A stretch of 64,000 bases of DNA from an uncultured Dehalococcoidia bacterium (GTDB lineage: Bacteria; Chloroflexota; Dehalococcoidia; Tepidiformales; Tepidiformaceae): contig CALLPC010000006.1 of assembly GCA_938015525.1 (NCBI GenBank), positions 62,001 to 126,000 of the forward strand, written 5' to 3'. Position numbers and translations under genes: made by a program. This document shows, in pieces, positions 10,006-18,637 of the stretch. The notes under the pieces were generated by a model. It had not been told where the DNA came from and did not search any database. It worked only from the letters and a program-made list of their open reading frames with translations. Every line of letters starts with the position of its first letter. The first letter of the stretch is position 1.

Positions 10006-10932
10006 ATGCCGACACCGTATGCCTACTTCCAGGGAAAGATCGTGCCGCTGAGCGAGGCCAAGATCGGCGTCATGACTCACGCCTTCAACTACGGCACCGC
10101 GGTATTCGAAGGCATCCGGGGGAACTGGAACGCAGATGACCAGACGGTCTACCTCTTCCGCATGCGGGAGCATTTCGAACGGCTGCAGCAGAGCGCCAAG
10201 ATCCTGATGCTCCAGATGCACGACAGCATCGACCGGCTGTGCGAAATCGCCGTCGAGCTGGTCGAACGCAGCGGCTTCACCGAAGACGTCTACCTGCGGC
10301 CGATGGTCTATCTCTCGAGCGAGCAGCTCGGTGTGCGGCTGCACAACCTGGAGAGCGATACGCTCATCTTTCTCACGCCCTTCCCGGCCTATCTGCCAGA
10401 GGTGGCGCGCTGCCACACCAGCACATGGCGGAGGGTACAGGACACCGGCATCCCGCCGCGTGCCAAGGTGACTGGCATCTACGTCAACAGCGCGCTCGCG
10501 AAGACCGAAGCGAACGCGAACGGGTTCGACGAAGCAATCATGCTCAACGAGAACGGTCACGTCTCGGAAGGCAGCGGTGAAAACATCTTTATCGTTCGCC
10601 ATGGCAAGCTCATCACACCAACACCAGCGGACAACGTGCTCGAAGGGATTACTGCCCGGAGCGTCGTCGAACTTGCCCGGAATGAGCTTGGCATCGACCT
10701 GGTCGAGCGGGAAATCGACCGCACGGAGCTGTACATCGCCGATGAAGTGTTCATGACCGGTACGGCTGCGCACCTCACCCCGGTGGTGGAGATCGACCGG
10801 CGGCCGGTCGGTGACGGGCGGCCGGGACCGGTCACCCGGAAGCTAAGCCAGCTGTACTACGACTGTATCCGCGGCAGGAACGAGAAGTACCGCGCATGGT
10901 GCACGCCGGCACGCGTCCGCGTGGCGAACTGA
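10006..10932 (+). CDS. ilvE: Branched-chain amino acid aminotransferase
   Basis: PLP fold-type IV transaminase of 308 residues that exchanges amino groups between Leu/Ile/Val and their 2-oxo acids. Supporting motifs are HAFNYGTAVFEGIRG near the N-terminus, the PLP lysine in PPRAKVTGIYVNS (Lys154), and the downstream signature AKTEANANGFDEAIMLN then HVSEGSGENIF. The start ATG 10006 has a GAGGAG site and matches the usual family N-terminus (residues before it are not conserved). Its last 37 nt overlap the next gene. Confidence 0.95.
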   Translation: MPTPYAYFQGKIVPLSEAKIGVMTHAFNYGTAVFEGIRGNWNADDQTVYLFRMREHFERLQQSAKILMLQMHDSIDRLCEIAVELVERSGFTEDVYLRPMVYLSSEQLGVRLHNLESDTLIFLTPFPAYLPEVARCHTSTWRRVQDTGIPPRAKVTGIYVNSALAKTEANANGFDEAIMLNENGHVSEGSGENIFIVRHGKLITPTPADNVLEGITARSVVELARNELGIDLVEREIDRTELYIADEVFMTGTAAHLTPVVEIDRRPVGDGRPGPVTRKLSQLYYDCIRGRNEKYRAWCTPARVRVAN

Positions 10933-11837
10933 AGCCCGTTGTCTTTCGGCCGCCCCGGGCGATGGGCGTCATCATCGGCGGCGCTTTCGCGGCCTGGGCT
11001 GGGGTCGTTGGCTTCATCGCCTTGTCGGTCGCGTGGGGCGCCGAACCGGAGTTCAAGACGTTCCTGGCGTGGGCAGTAGGGGCTATCGCCCTCGTTCTCG
11101 CTGGGCTGTTTGCGGCGTGGGCCGGGGCCGTCGGTACGCTGGCCTACATCGTCCGGTCTGACCTGCTGGAGATTCGATGGGGCTGGAGGCGGGTGCTGGT
11201 TCCCATCGGTTCGATTCAGCGGCTGGTCCCCGGCCGCACTCTCGACCCGCCGGAAGTCGGCGGTATCAACTGGTGGGGCTGCCACGTCGGAGCGGGTGAT
11301 GTAAAACGGGTCGGGTACACCCTCTTCTACTCCACGCACGGGAGCCCGGATGAAATCCTCTACGTAGTGACTGATGGGGAGGCGTACGGGCTAACGGTGG
11401 AAGACCAGGCCGAATTCGCGGAGGCCATACAGGCGCGGGCAGCGCTCACCCCCGTCGATGCCCTAGGTGAACAGCGCTCTCTCGCCGTGGGACCAGCAGC
11501 TTTGCCGCTTTGGCAGGACCGCATCGCTCTGTGGGCCGTGGGCACTGGCGCCGCGCTCTGCGCGCTGGTTTGCGGGTACGTCTTTTCCGCCTACCCCGGC
11601 CTGCCAGAGGTCGTCCAGCTGTCCTTTCCATCGCTCGGCGGCATCGTTCGCGTGGGCGACCGTTCAGAGCTGCTCGACATCGCGTACCTCTCGGCCGGCA
11701 TCTTCGCGGCCAACGTCGTCATTGGGGCCGGTCTCCACACCGTCGAGCGAGCGGCAGGGCTGTGGCTGCTGGCGAGTAGCGCGCTCCTGCAATGCGTGCT
11801 CCTCGCGGCGGCATTCATTGCCTTCTCAGCGGCGTAG
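10896..11837 (+). CDS. Integral membrane protein with possible bacterial PH-like domain
   Basis: 313 residues. Two hydrophobic segments near the N-terminus (about 24-48 and 58-86) precede a soluble beta-rich stretch (about 90-175, containing WGWRRVLVPIGSIQRL and DEILYVVTD) that resembles bPH-type domains. Three more hydrophobic segments follow (about 210-235, 262-285, 288-310). The function is unknown. It overlaps the ilvE stop by 37 nt in another frame, so a later start is possible, though the first membrane segment begins soon after the overlap. Confidence 0.65.
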   Translation: MVHAGTRPRGELKPVVFRPPRAMGVIIGGAFAAWAGVVGFIALSVAWGAEPEFKTFLAWAVGAIALVLAGLFAAWAGAVGTLAYIVRSDLLEIRWGWRRVLVPIGSIQRLVPGRTLDPPEVGGINWWGCHVGAGDVKRVGYTLFYSTHGSPDEILYVVTDGEAYGLTVEDQAEFAEAIQARAALTPVDALGEQRSLAVGPAALPLWQDRIALWAVGTGAALCALVCGYVFSAYPGLPEVVQLSFPSLGGIVRVGDRSELLDIAYLSAGIFAANVVIGAGLHTVERAAGLWLLASSALLQCVLLAAAFIAFSAA

Positions 11838-11892
11838 CCGAGCCCGACGGTGATGTGCGCAGTGCGCCCCCACGCGCTAGGATCTGGGCAGG

Positions 11893-11967
11893 GCCCCCGT
11901 AGCTCAGCGGATAGAGTGTCGGCCTCCGGAGCCGAAGGCGCAGGTTCGATTCCTGCCGGGGGTACCA
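11893..11967 (+). tRNA. tRNA-Arg(CCG)
   Basis: All four arms fold: acceptor GCCCCCG with CGGGGGT, D stem GCTC/GAGT, anticodon stem TCGGC/GCCGA around loop CTCCGGA (anticodon CCG), T arm GCAGG-TTCGATT-CCTGC, discriminator A and encoded CCA. A TAGGAT box at 11878-11883 ends 9 nt before it. Confidence 0.95.
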
Positions 11968-12060
11968 CCTGGCTCGGCATGTCTCAGCGCCCGGGGAGCG
12001 GCGTGCGGCGCTCATCGGGCTTCATTTCGCGGATGCCGGCGGGTTCGCACCGACCGTCGT

Positions 12061-13206
12061 CTACGAGCCCCGGGATGTGGGACCGGGAAGCGACCTGCTC
12101 TCTTGCGTTGTCTCGCGCCGGGAAGGCACGGCTGGCATGACATGAAGGTCGCCGGGCGGTAGTTCGAGCATCCAGTCCTTTCTCGAGGCGATGCCGAGGA
12201 CGTCGTAGGGACGTGATGGGAGGTCGACGACGAGGGAAGGGCCCGGACCCAGCGGAGTAAACTCCAGCGAATGGCCGGAGCCGTAGTCGAACTCCCGGCG
12301 GATGCGGGCAGGGAGGGCGTTGAGAGCGGCGGGCTCGCCGCGGCGGATGATGACCCGCTCCGGGCGAATAAGGACGTCCACCGGGTCGCCCGGCTGAGGG
12401 TCGCCGTTCCAGCTGGCGGCGACTGCGTTCCAGCCGGCGATGGCGACGGTCACGGCGGCAGCATCGCGCCGGACCACCCTGCCGGGAAGGATATTGGTGC
12501 CGCCCAGCAGCTCCGCGACCCGCCGGTGTCGTGGGGCGCGGAACACCTCATCCCGTAGCCCGGCCTGCAGCACCTGTCCCCGGTCGATGACGACGAGTCG
12601 GTTGGCGAGGAGGTGCGCCTCCCGCAGGTCGTGGGTAACGAAGATGATGGCGAGGCCGCCTTCCTGGACGAGGTCGGTGAGGAGTCGGCGGAGCCCCTGG
12701 CGCAGCGACTCGTCGAGAGCAGAAAACGGCTCATCGAGGAGCAGGACACGATGCCCGGGAGCGAGTGCGCGGGCGAGAGCGACGCGCTGGGCCTGGCCGC
12801 CGCTGAGAGAACCGGGACTTCGACCTTCGAAGCCGGGAAGCTCGAGCCGGGCCAGCCATTCGGCAGCGGTGCGGGCGCGGGCTTGCTTCGAGCCGGCTCG
12901 GATGCCAAACGCGACGTTTCCGCCGACACTGAGATGGGGGAAAAGGGCCGGCCGCTGCCCTGCGTATCCGACTCCGCGGGCGTGCGCCGGGACGGAAATC
13001 CCGGCCCGGCTGTCGAAAACGACCCGGCCATCGACGACGACCCGGCCATCACGGGGCGTCAGGATGCCTGCGACCGCGCGGAGGGTGAGCGATTTACCAG
13101 ACCCGGAGGGGCCGAAGAGGACGGTGATGCCCGGCCCGGCTTCGAATTCGACATCGAGTCGGAACTCCCCAGCCTGGCAGTGGAGCATTGCTTCGATTGC
13201 CGTCAT
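12061..13206 (-). CDS. modC: Molybdate ABC transporter, ATP-binding protein
   Basis: 381-residue ATPase that powers molybdate uptake through ModB. Walker A is FGPSGSGKS, the ABC signature LSGGQAQRVALARAL, Walker B LLLDEPFSAL and the switch FVTHD. The C-terminal third (after LLGGTNILPG) is beta-rich, as in the TOBE/molybdate-binding domains of ModC. The true start is ATG 13206, which overlaps the modB stop by ATGA and puts the P-loop where the family has it; the open frame extends further upstream without similarity. Confidence 0.92.
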   Translation of the reverse strand: MTAIEAMLHCQAGEFRLDVEFEAGPGITVLFGPSGSGKSLTLRAVAGILTPRDGRVVVDGRVVFDSRAGISVPAHARGVGYAGQRPALFPHLSVGGNVAFGIRAGSKQARARTAAEWLARLELPGFEGRSPGSLSGGQAQRVALARALAPGHRVLLLDEPFSALDESLRQGLRRLLTDLVQEGGLAIIFVTHDLREAHLLANRLVVIDRGQVLQAGLRDEVFRAPRHRRVAELLGGTNILPGRVVRRDAAAVTVAIAGWNAVAASWNGDPQPGDPVDVLIRPERVIIRRGEPAALNALPARIRREFDYGSGHSLEFTPLGPGPSLVVDLPSRPYDVLGIASRKDWMLELPPGDLHVMPAVPSRRETTQESRSLPGPTSRGS

Positions 13207-13874
13207 GGGCGGTCCCGTCGGATGGCGGCCTGCAGGGCAAAAGTCAGCAGCGAACAGAGGACGAACCCGATGGCGAGCGCAGTGAGCGAGAGCTGGTGCG
13301 CGAGGACCTCGTTCCCGGCGAGATTTGCATCGTAAATCGCCGCCGGGAGGGTGCGTGTCCTGCCGGGGATGCTCGCAGCGACCACCACTGTTGCGCCGAA
13401 TTCGCCGAGGCAGCGCGCGAAGGCGATGAGTGAGGCGGCGATGAGGGACGGCCAGGCGAGCGGGACGACGACGAATGCGAACATACGCCACGGCGGGACG
13501 AGGGTCCGGGCTGCCATGAGCACTTCTTCATCAACCTGCTCGAACCCTGCGGCGGCCGTCCGGATGTAGAGCGGGATCGAGACGACCGCTGCCGCGATGG
13601 AGGCGCCCGGCCACGTGAACACGAGCTGGATGCCGAGGTCGTCGAGGAGGAAACGCCCCGTAGGGCTCTCCCGGCCGAGAAGCCAGAGGAGGTAGTACCC
13701 AACGGCCGTCGGTGGGAGCACGAGCGGAAGGAGCGAAATGCCGGAGATGATGGCCGCGACAGAGCTACGCGAACGCGCGATGGCCCAGGCGATGGGAGTG
13801 CCGATGACGATGCAGGCGGCCGTCCCGGCCGTGGCGATGAGGAGCGAGAGACGCAGCGGGTCGAGGACGTCCAT
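13203..13874 (-). CDS. modB: Molybdate ABC transporter, permease
   Basis: Inner-membrane channel subunit, 223 residues with about five to six hydrophobic helices. LPLVLPPTAVGYYLL and the EAA-type loop with GEFGATVVVAASIPGRTRTLPAAIY are close to the ModB consensus. Gene order on this strand is modA-modB-modC, with 3 nt between modA and modB and a 4-nt overlap with modC, so one operon. Confidence 0.94.
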   Translation of the reverse strand: MDVLDPLRLSLLIATAGTAACIVIGTPIAWAIARSRSSVAAIISGISLLPLVLPPTAVGYYLLWLLGRESPTGRFLLDDLGIQLVFTWPGASIAAAVVSIPLYIRTAAAGFEQVDEEVLMAARTLVPPWRMFAFVVVPLAWPSLIAASLIAFARCLGEFGATVVVAASIPGRTRTLPAAIYDANLAGNEVLAHQLSLTALAIGFVLCSLLTFALQAAIRRDRP

Positions 13875-13877
13875 CCG

Positions 13878-14714
13878 TCAGTCGGAAGCGGGGGGCTCGA
13901 AGCCGTACTTCGAGAGGTGCTCCTGCCCCGGGGGGGCGAGAAGCTGCTGGAGGATGCAGCGGGCCGTCCGCTCTGCCCCGGTGCCGGCGATGACTGCCCC
14001 GGCCTGGTCGATGGGCTGGTGGAGCGATTCGTCGAGCAGGCGGAACGAGCCCGGACTGTGCCCGGTGAGCAGGGAGAGCGCGACGACCCCTAGGTCGGCG
14101 TTTCCCTTTTCGACATAATCGACAGTCTGGCGGGCGTTCTCCGCGAGGACGAGCCGGCTCTTCACCTGGTCAAAAACGCCCGCGGCGCGCAAAGCCTGCT
14201 CCGCGGCACGGCCATAGGGAGCGTGGTCGGGGTTCGCGATGGCGATGGTGCGGTACTCCGGTGCGGCGATGCCGGTCACGTCTGCCGGCAATGGGAGTCC
14301 CGGCCGAACGAGGATGGCAATGCGCCCGCGCGCGTACCGGGCCATCCCGCCCGGTGCGACGCGCCCCTTGTGCTCAAGCTCATCGGTGTACCGGCTGTCG
14401 GCCGAGAGGAAGAGGTCGAACGGCGCGCCCGCAGCGGTCTGGCGGGCGAACTGGCCCGAAGAGCCGTAGGTCACGGTAACTGTCGCGTTGCATGCCGCTT
14501 CAAGAGCCTCGCGATAGTCATCGAGGGCCAGGCGGAGGTCGGAGGCGGCAGCGATGGCGACGGTTGGGCGCATCCCTTCGCCGGCTGCCGCGCCGGCTAG
14601 CACGTCCGTCACATATCGCTGCCCCTCGCCGCCTGTCACATTTCCGCCGCAGGCGGCGAACGCGAACACGACGACCAGCGCGGCCGTCATCTCCAAGCGC
14701 CGGTCGGCGGTCAT
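13878..14714 (-). CDS. modA: Molybdate-binding lipoprotein
   Basis: Extracellular substrate-binding protein, 278 residues. A signal segment ends in FAFAACGG, a lipobox with Cys at about 22, so it is lipid-anchored. The mature part has the ModA hallmarks AAASDLRLALDD, YGSSGQFARQTAAGAPFDLFLSAD and DYVEKGNADLGVVALSL. ATG 14714 overlaps the stop of the PadR gene (ATGA), and residues upstream of it in the same frame are not conserved. It delivers molybdate, needed for instance by the molybdenum formate dehydrogenase at 29.3 kb. Confidence 0.94.
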   Translation of the reverse strand: MTADRRLEMTAALVVVFAFAACGGNVTGGEGQRYVTDVLAGAAAGEGMRPTVAIAAASDLRLALDDYREALEAACNATVTVTYGSSGQFARQTAAGAPFDLFLSADSRYTDELEHKGRVAPGGMARYARGRIAILVRPGLPLPADVTGIAAPEYRTIAIANPDHAPYGRAAEQALRAAGVFDQVKSRLVLAENARQTVDYVEKGNADLGVVALSLLTGHSPGSFRLLDESLHQPIDQAGAVIAGTGAERTARCILQQLLAPPGQEHLSKYGFEPPASD

Positions 14715-15253
14715 GCCGGCGCCTCTTCGAGGGTGAGCAGCGATTCGAGCCAGGCTATCGTGGCCGAGGCCGCGGAGGTCCGGGCTCCCCGGTTCAGCCG
14801 GGCAACCGGGGTTTCCGCGGGCGCGTCGGCGAGGCTGGAGAGGTAGGCCCGGCACGCGTCGAGCTGGCGTGCGATGAGCGCCCGGCTGGCGGCTGGCCGA
14901 CCGAGGAGTTCGAGGAGCGCGAGCTTGAGCAGGAATTCCTGCCGAACCTGTCGGAGGCGGGGTACGGGTTCAGAGAGCCACGCTTCGGCGGCGGCGTGTC
15001 CAGCGGCAGTCAGTTCGAACACCTTCCTCGGCGGGCGCCCACCGTGGCGCTCCTCGCGCCATCGGACCAGGCCGGCGGATTCGAGGGCGTGGAGGTGCCC
15101 GTAGAGCGTCGGTCGCTCGAGGGGAAAGACCTCTGCGGCTCCGAGGCGCTCGAGACGGCTTACGAGGTCGTAACCATGGGCGGGGCCAGACAGCAGAACA
15201 GCGAGGAGCGTGAAACCGGGCGGGCCTGGTTCGGCGCTCACTTTTCGCGGCAT
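14711..15253 (-). CDS. PadR-family transcriptional regulator heading the mod operon
   Basis: 180 residues. The N-terminal winged helix (FTLLAVLLSGPAHGYDLVSRLE, then LERPTLYGHLHALESAGLV and a basic wing HGGRPPRKVFEL) is of PadR type, followed by a helical dimerisation domain. It overlaps modA by ATGA and so is the first gene of a PadR-modA-modB-modC operon. No ModE-like regulator is present in the window. Inference: it controls molybdate uptake. It begins 6 nt after a TAAGCT box, consistent with a leaderless message. Confidence 0.85.
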   Translation of the reverse strand: MPRKVSAEPGPPGFTLLAVLLSGPAHGYDLVSRLERLGAAEVFPLERPTLYGHLHALESAGLVRWREERHGGRPPRKVFELTAAGHAAAEAWLSEPVPRLRQVRQEFLLKLALLELLGRPAASRALIARQLDACRAYLSSLADAPAETPVARLNRGARTSAASATIAWLESLLTLEEAPA

Positions 15254-15259
15254 GCCCGT

Positions 15260-15265
15260 AGCTTA
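15260..15265 (-). promoter_or_regulatory. Candidate -10 box (TAAGCT) of the PadR-mod operon
   Basis: TAAGCT ends 6 nt before the PadR ATG, and no ribosome-binding site intervenes. The spacing suits a leaderless transcript. Confidence 0.4.
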
Positions 15266-15284
15266 CTCGAAATCCGACTATTCG

Positions 15285-15911
15285 CTAGAGGACCATCGGC
15301 TCCCGGCTTGTGAACTCGTAAAGCATGGCGGGCCGGTGAGCGCCCTGCTTTTCGAAGCGGCCGGTAGGACGCACGATGCCGAGCCCGACCACGCGTCGGC
15401 GGAAATTCCGTTTGTCGAGCCGCTCGCCGAGAATCGCTTCGTATGTCTGCTGCATCTGGGTGAGGGTAAATCGCTCCGGCAGGAGGCTGTAGACCACGTT
15501 CGTGTATGCGAGCTTGTTGCGGAGCCGCTCTTCGGCATAGTGGATGACGCGGCCGTTATCGAAGGCGGTCGGCGGCGGGGGCCGGACGGGATGCCATGCG
15601 GGCCGCCACTCACTCTCCCTCCGAAGGCGGGTACGTCCAATATCGACGAGGGCGAAGTACGAGACGACCGCTTCGGCGCGGCCTTCGCCGAGTCGGTCAA
15701 ACGTATAGAGCTGCTCGAGGAACACGTCGGAGACGCCGGTTTCGTCTTCCAGCTTCCGCCGGGCGGCGGCATCGAGCGTTTCGCCGGGAAGGAGGAGGCC
15801 GCCGGGGAGTGCCCACTCGCCCCTGCAGGGCTCGGCAGCGCGCTCGATGAGGAGGACGTTGAGCCGCTCCTGGCGGACGGTGAAGATGACGACGACGACA
15901 GCAACGGCCAC
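15285..15911 (-). CDS. NrtR-like regulator (degenerate Nudix domain plus winged helix)
   Basis: About 208 residues. The Nudix box reads GLLLPGETLDAAARRKLEDETGV; against G-x5-E-x7-REUxEExGU the RE pair is RK and the first Glu of the EE pair is Asp, so hydrolase activity is doubtful. The C-terminus (TLTQMQQTYEAILG, then LDKRNFRRRVVGLGIV) is the winged helix typical of NrtR, a family of ADP-ribose-sensing regulators of NAD and sugar metabolism. GTG 15911 lies 6 nt after TACACT (15918-15923); an upstream ATG at 16001 is possible but would abut tRNA-Ser. Its targets are unknown; the PadR gene starts 31 nt downstream. Confidence 0.8.
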   Translation of the reverse strand: MAVAVVVVIFTVRQERLNVLLIERAAEPCRGEWALPGGLLLPGETLDAAARRKLEDETGVSDVFLEQLYTFDRLGEGRAEAVVSYFALVDIGRTRLRRESEWRPAWHPVRPPPPTAFDNGRVIHYAEERLRNKLAYTNVVYSLLPERFTLTQMQQTYEAILGERLDKRNFRRRVVGLGIVRPTGRFEKQGAHRPAMLYEFTSREPMVL

Positions 15912-16002
15912 GAACGGAGTGTAGCCTGCAGCGGCCAACGGTCTGCCCGCGCCCGCTCGTGACCGTCTCAGGAGCCGGCCGTACAATGAAGCCGGCGGCA
16001 CT

Positions 16003-16092
16003 GGAGGGGTCGCATAGTGGTCTAGTGCGCCCGCCTGCTAAGCGGGTTCCGGGGTAACTCGGTCGAGGGTTCGAATCCCTCCCCCTCCGCCA
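16003..16092 (+). tRNA. tRNA-Ser(GCT)
   Basis: Class II tRNA with a long variable arm. Acceptor GGAGGGG pairs with CCCCTCC; the anticodon loop CTGCTAA gives anticodon GCT; T arm GAGGG-TTCGAAT-CCCTC; discriminator G and encoded CCA. It lies just before miaB. Serine AGY tRNAs are not usual MiaB substrates (those read UNN codons), so the proximity is probably incidental. Confidence 0.95.
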
Positions 16093-16114
16093 GTCTCCCG
16101 CCCCGACGGGCCCC

Positions 16115-17407
16115 ATGGCGCAGCGTTTTTACCTCTGGACGGTCGGCTGCCAGATGAACAAGGCGGACAGCGAGAAGCTGGCCGCCGGGTTCCTGCGGCT
16201 CGGCCTGCGGCAGGTGGACCGGATGGAGCGGGCCGACATCATCGTCCTGAACACCTGCAGCGTCCGGCAGCACGCGGAGGACCGGGCCTACTCCAAGCTC
16301 GGTCGCATCCGGCAGCTGAAGGCCGAACGGCCGGGCATCAGGGTCGCGGTGATGGGCTGCATGGTCGGGCTCAAGACCGACGACCTCCGAAAGCGCTTCC
16401 CGCAGGTCGACGTCTTTGCACGGCCGCAGCAGTTCGAACCGATCATGGAGCTGGTCGAAGAGCCGGCGGAAGACCTGGGCGGCGAATTCTGGCCGCGGAC
16501 GTACGCCGTCCCTGAAGGGCCCACGGCCTACGTGCCGGTCGTGCATGGCTGCAACAAGTTCTGCACCTACTGCATCGTTCCCTACCGGCGCGGCCGCGAG
16601 CGCTCCCGGCCGATTGACGAAATCGCCCGCGAGGTGGCCTACCTCACCGCGCACGGGGTGCGCGAAGTGACGCTGCTCGGCCAAACGGTAGAGGCGTACG
16701 GCCACGACCTGCCGGGGGTGCCGGACCTTGGCGATTTGATGCGCGAGCTTTCGCGGCTCGAGCGGCTCGAACGAATCCGCTTTCTGACCTCTTATCCGAA
16801 GGACATGACGCACCGCATCCTCGAGGCCGTGGCTGAACTCCCGAAGGTGATGGAGTGCTTCTCACTCCCGGTGCAGTCAGGCTCCGACGCGGTCCTCGAA
16901 TCGATGCGCCGCGGCTACACCCGGGCGGAGTACCTCGAAAAAATCCGTGAAGTCCGAGAGCTGATGCCAGGTGCCGGCATCACGACCGACGTCATCGTGG
17001 GATACCCGGGTGAAACGGAGGCGGACTTCGAGCAGACGCTTTCGCTGCTCGAAGAGGTGCGTTTCGACAAGGTGCACGTCGCCGCCTACTCGCCGCGGCC
17101 TGGCACGATCGCCTGGCGGAAGCTCCCCGACGACGTGCCGGCCGAAGTGAAGTCAGAGCGGCTCCATCGCGTCGAGCATCTGGAGGCACGTATCGCCGAA
17201 GAGCTGAACCGCGCGTACATTGGCACGGTCCAGGAGATTCTCATCGAGGGTATCCGGAACGGGCAGCCCTTTGGACGGACGCGGACCGGGAAGCTCACCC
17301 ACCTCGATGCCCCGGCCCGGGTCGGCGATATCGTGCGGGTGCGTATCGAGCACGCGGGGCCGTTCTCGCTGCGGGGGCTTCCAGTCGACGCGCTAGCCCT
17401 CGTTTGA
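16115..17407 (+). CDS. miaB: tRNA-2-methylthio-N6-dimethylallyladenosine synthase
   Basis: Radical-SAM methylthiotransferase acting on i6A37 of tRNAs. The 430-residue protein has the N-terminal UPF0004 domain with its cluster cysteines (VGCQMN, NTCSVR, VMGCMV), the radical-SAM triad CNKFCTYCIVPYRRGRERSR and a C-terminal TRAM domain (roughly 365-428). The usual LGQNVNSYG loop reads LGQTVEAYG here, a modest departure. ATG 16115 gives the family N-terminus. Confidence 0.93.
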   Translation: MAQRFYLWTVGCQMNKADSEKLAAGFLRLGLRQVDRMERADIIVLNTCSVRQHAEDRAYSKLGRIRQLKAERPGIRVAVMGCMVGLKTDDLRKRFPQVDVFARPQQFEPIMELVEEPAEDLGGEFWPRTYAVPEGPTAYVPVVHGCNKFCTYCIVPYRRGRERSRPIDEIAREVAYLTAHGVREVTLLGQTVEAYGHDLPGVPDLGDLMRELSRLERLERIRFLTSYPKDMTHRILEAVAELPKVMECFSLPVQSGSDAVLESMRRGYTRAEYLEKIREVRELMPGAGITTDVIVGYPGETEADFEQTLSLLEEVRFDKVHVAAYSPRPGTIAWRKLPDDVPAEVKSERLHRVEHLEARIAEELNRAYIGTVQEILIEGIRNGQPFGRTRTGKLTHLDAPARVGDIVRVRIEHAGPFSLRGLPVDALALV

Positions 17408-17498
17408 AGGTCCGCGGAAGTTCAGGCCTGCCCCCTGACCGCGCGTCGCCGGTGCTATAGGGGCGCCGACGTCATCCGTGACCTGGTGGACGAATGGC

Positions 17499-17574
17499 TG
17501 GTGGAGCTGAGGGGATTCGAACCCCTTACCTCAACACTGCCAGTGTTGCGCTCTCCCGATTGAGCTACAGCCCC
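17499..17574 (-). tRNA. tRNA-Ala(GGC)
   Basis: On the minus strand, acceptor GGGGCTG pairs with CAGCTCC, the anticodon loop CTGGCAG gives GGC, the T loop is GTTCGAAT, and the discriminator A is followed by encoded CCA. It sits between the 3' end of miaB and the peptide transporter permease. Confidence 0.95.
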
Positions 17575-17639
17575 GCCCCTTACGTACGTCTCCATGCTAC
17601 CAGCCGGGGGACTTCTGCGCCAAACCAGCGGCCCTTGGG

Positions 17640-18611
17640 TCAGCGGCGCGTCCGCGGGTCGAGGGCGTCGCGCAGGCCGTCTCCGAGGAAGGTGAAGCAG
17701 AGCATCAAGGTCGCGACCATGAGCGTCGGCCAGATGAGCTGCACGGGGTGCACCTGGATGGCATCGAGGCCAGAGCCGATGAGGGAGCCGAGCGACGCGT
17801 TCGGCGGGGGCACGCCCAGGCCGATGAATCCGAGCGTGGCCTCGGCGAAGATCGCAAGGGGGATGCCGAACGTAGCCGACACGATGACGGCTCCGAGGGT
17901 GTTGGGCAGCATGTGAACCCTCACGATTCGCCACGGGCTGGCGCCCATGGCACGTGCGGCTGCGACATAATCTTGCTCCTTGATGGAGAGCATCTGGCCG
18001 CGAACGAGGCGGGCGACGGTGGTCCAGCTGACGAAGGAGATGGCGATGACGGTGACGAGGAGGACACCGTTGAAGCCTGGAATTTGCGGGTCGCCCTCGC
18101 CGATGATGGGCCAGTCCCGGCCGAGAAGAACCTGGCGAAGGAGGATAATGGCGAGCAGGTCCGGAAAGGCGTAGGCGAGATCGGTGAGCCACATGAGGAC
18201 GGTGTCACTGTACCGGCCGGCAAGGGCGGCGGCCATGCCAATGGTGACCCCAATCAGGAGTACGATGACCTGGGTGCCCAGGCCGATTTTGAGGGAGAAG
18301 AGCGTCCCCTGGAGAAGGCGCGCCCAGAGGTCCCGCCCCAGCGTGTCCGTGCCCAGCCAGTGAGCCCGGCTCGGGTTCTGCTCGGTTGCCTGGAAGTCGG
18401 GCACCGTGGGGTCGTAGCGCTGGACTGTGCGGCTGAAGTCGGCAGCAAGAGAGACGGCGAGGATGACGAGGAGGACGAACCCCGCAGCAACGGCGAGGCG
18501 GTTTCGCAATAGCCGCTGCCAGGCCTGGGCCCAGAGGCCCCGCTGCTTTGTTGCGAGCTGCTGATTGAGAAAATCGTAGGGCTGGGCTATGGGCTGGTCG
18601 GTAGCGGCCAC
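17640..18611 (-). CDS. Peptide ABC transporter permease, DppC/OppC type
   Basis: 323 residues with an N-terminal cytoplasmic tail, a first helix at about 38-58 (LAVAAGFVLLVILAVSLAAD), the OppC-family motif HWLGTDTLGRDLWARLLQGT and a C-terminal BPD_transp_1 domain with five helices. The EAA loop is ARAMGASPWRIVRVHMLPNT. It is the last of three genes in the order binding protein, DppB-like, DppC-like. No ATPase genes follow in this window, so they must be encoded elsewhere. Confidence 0.9.
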   Translation of the reverse strand: MAATDQPIAQPYDFLNQQLATKQRGLWAQAWQRLLRNRLAVAAGFVLLVILAVSLAADFSRTVQRYDPTVPDFQATEQNPSRAHWLGTDTLGRDLWARLLQGTLFSLKIGLGTQVIVLLIGVTIGMAAALAGRYSDTVLMWLTDLAYAFPDLLAIILLRQVLLGRDWPIIGEGDPQIPGFNGVLLVTVIAISFVSWTTVARLVRGQMLSIKEQDYVAAARAMGASPWRIVRVHMLPNTLGAVIVSATFGIPLAIFAEATLGFIGLGVPPPNASLGSLIGSGLDAIQVHPVQLIWPTLMVATLMLCFTFLGDGLRDALDPRTRR

Positions 18612-18637
18612 GTGGCTGGTCCTGGCGGATGAAAAGT

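Noticed and set aside
17455-18192. Minus-strand frame covering tRNA-Ala and the DppC-like gene
   Set aside because: It includes a complete tRNA and overlaps a well-supported permease in another frame.
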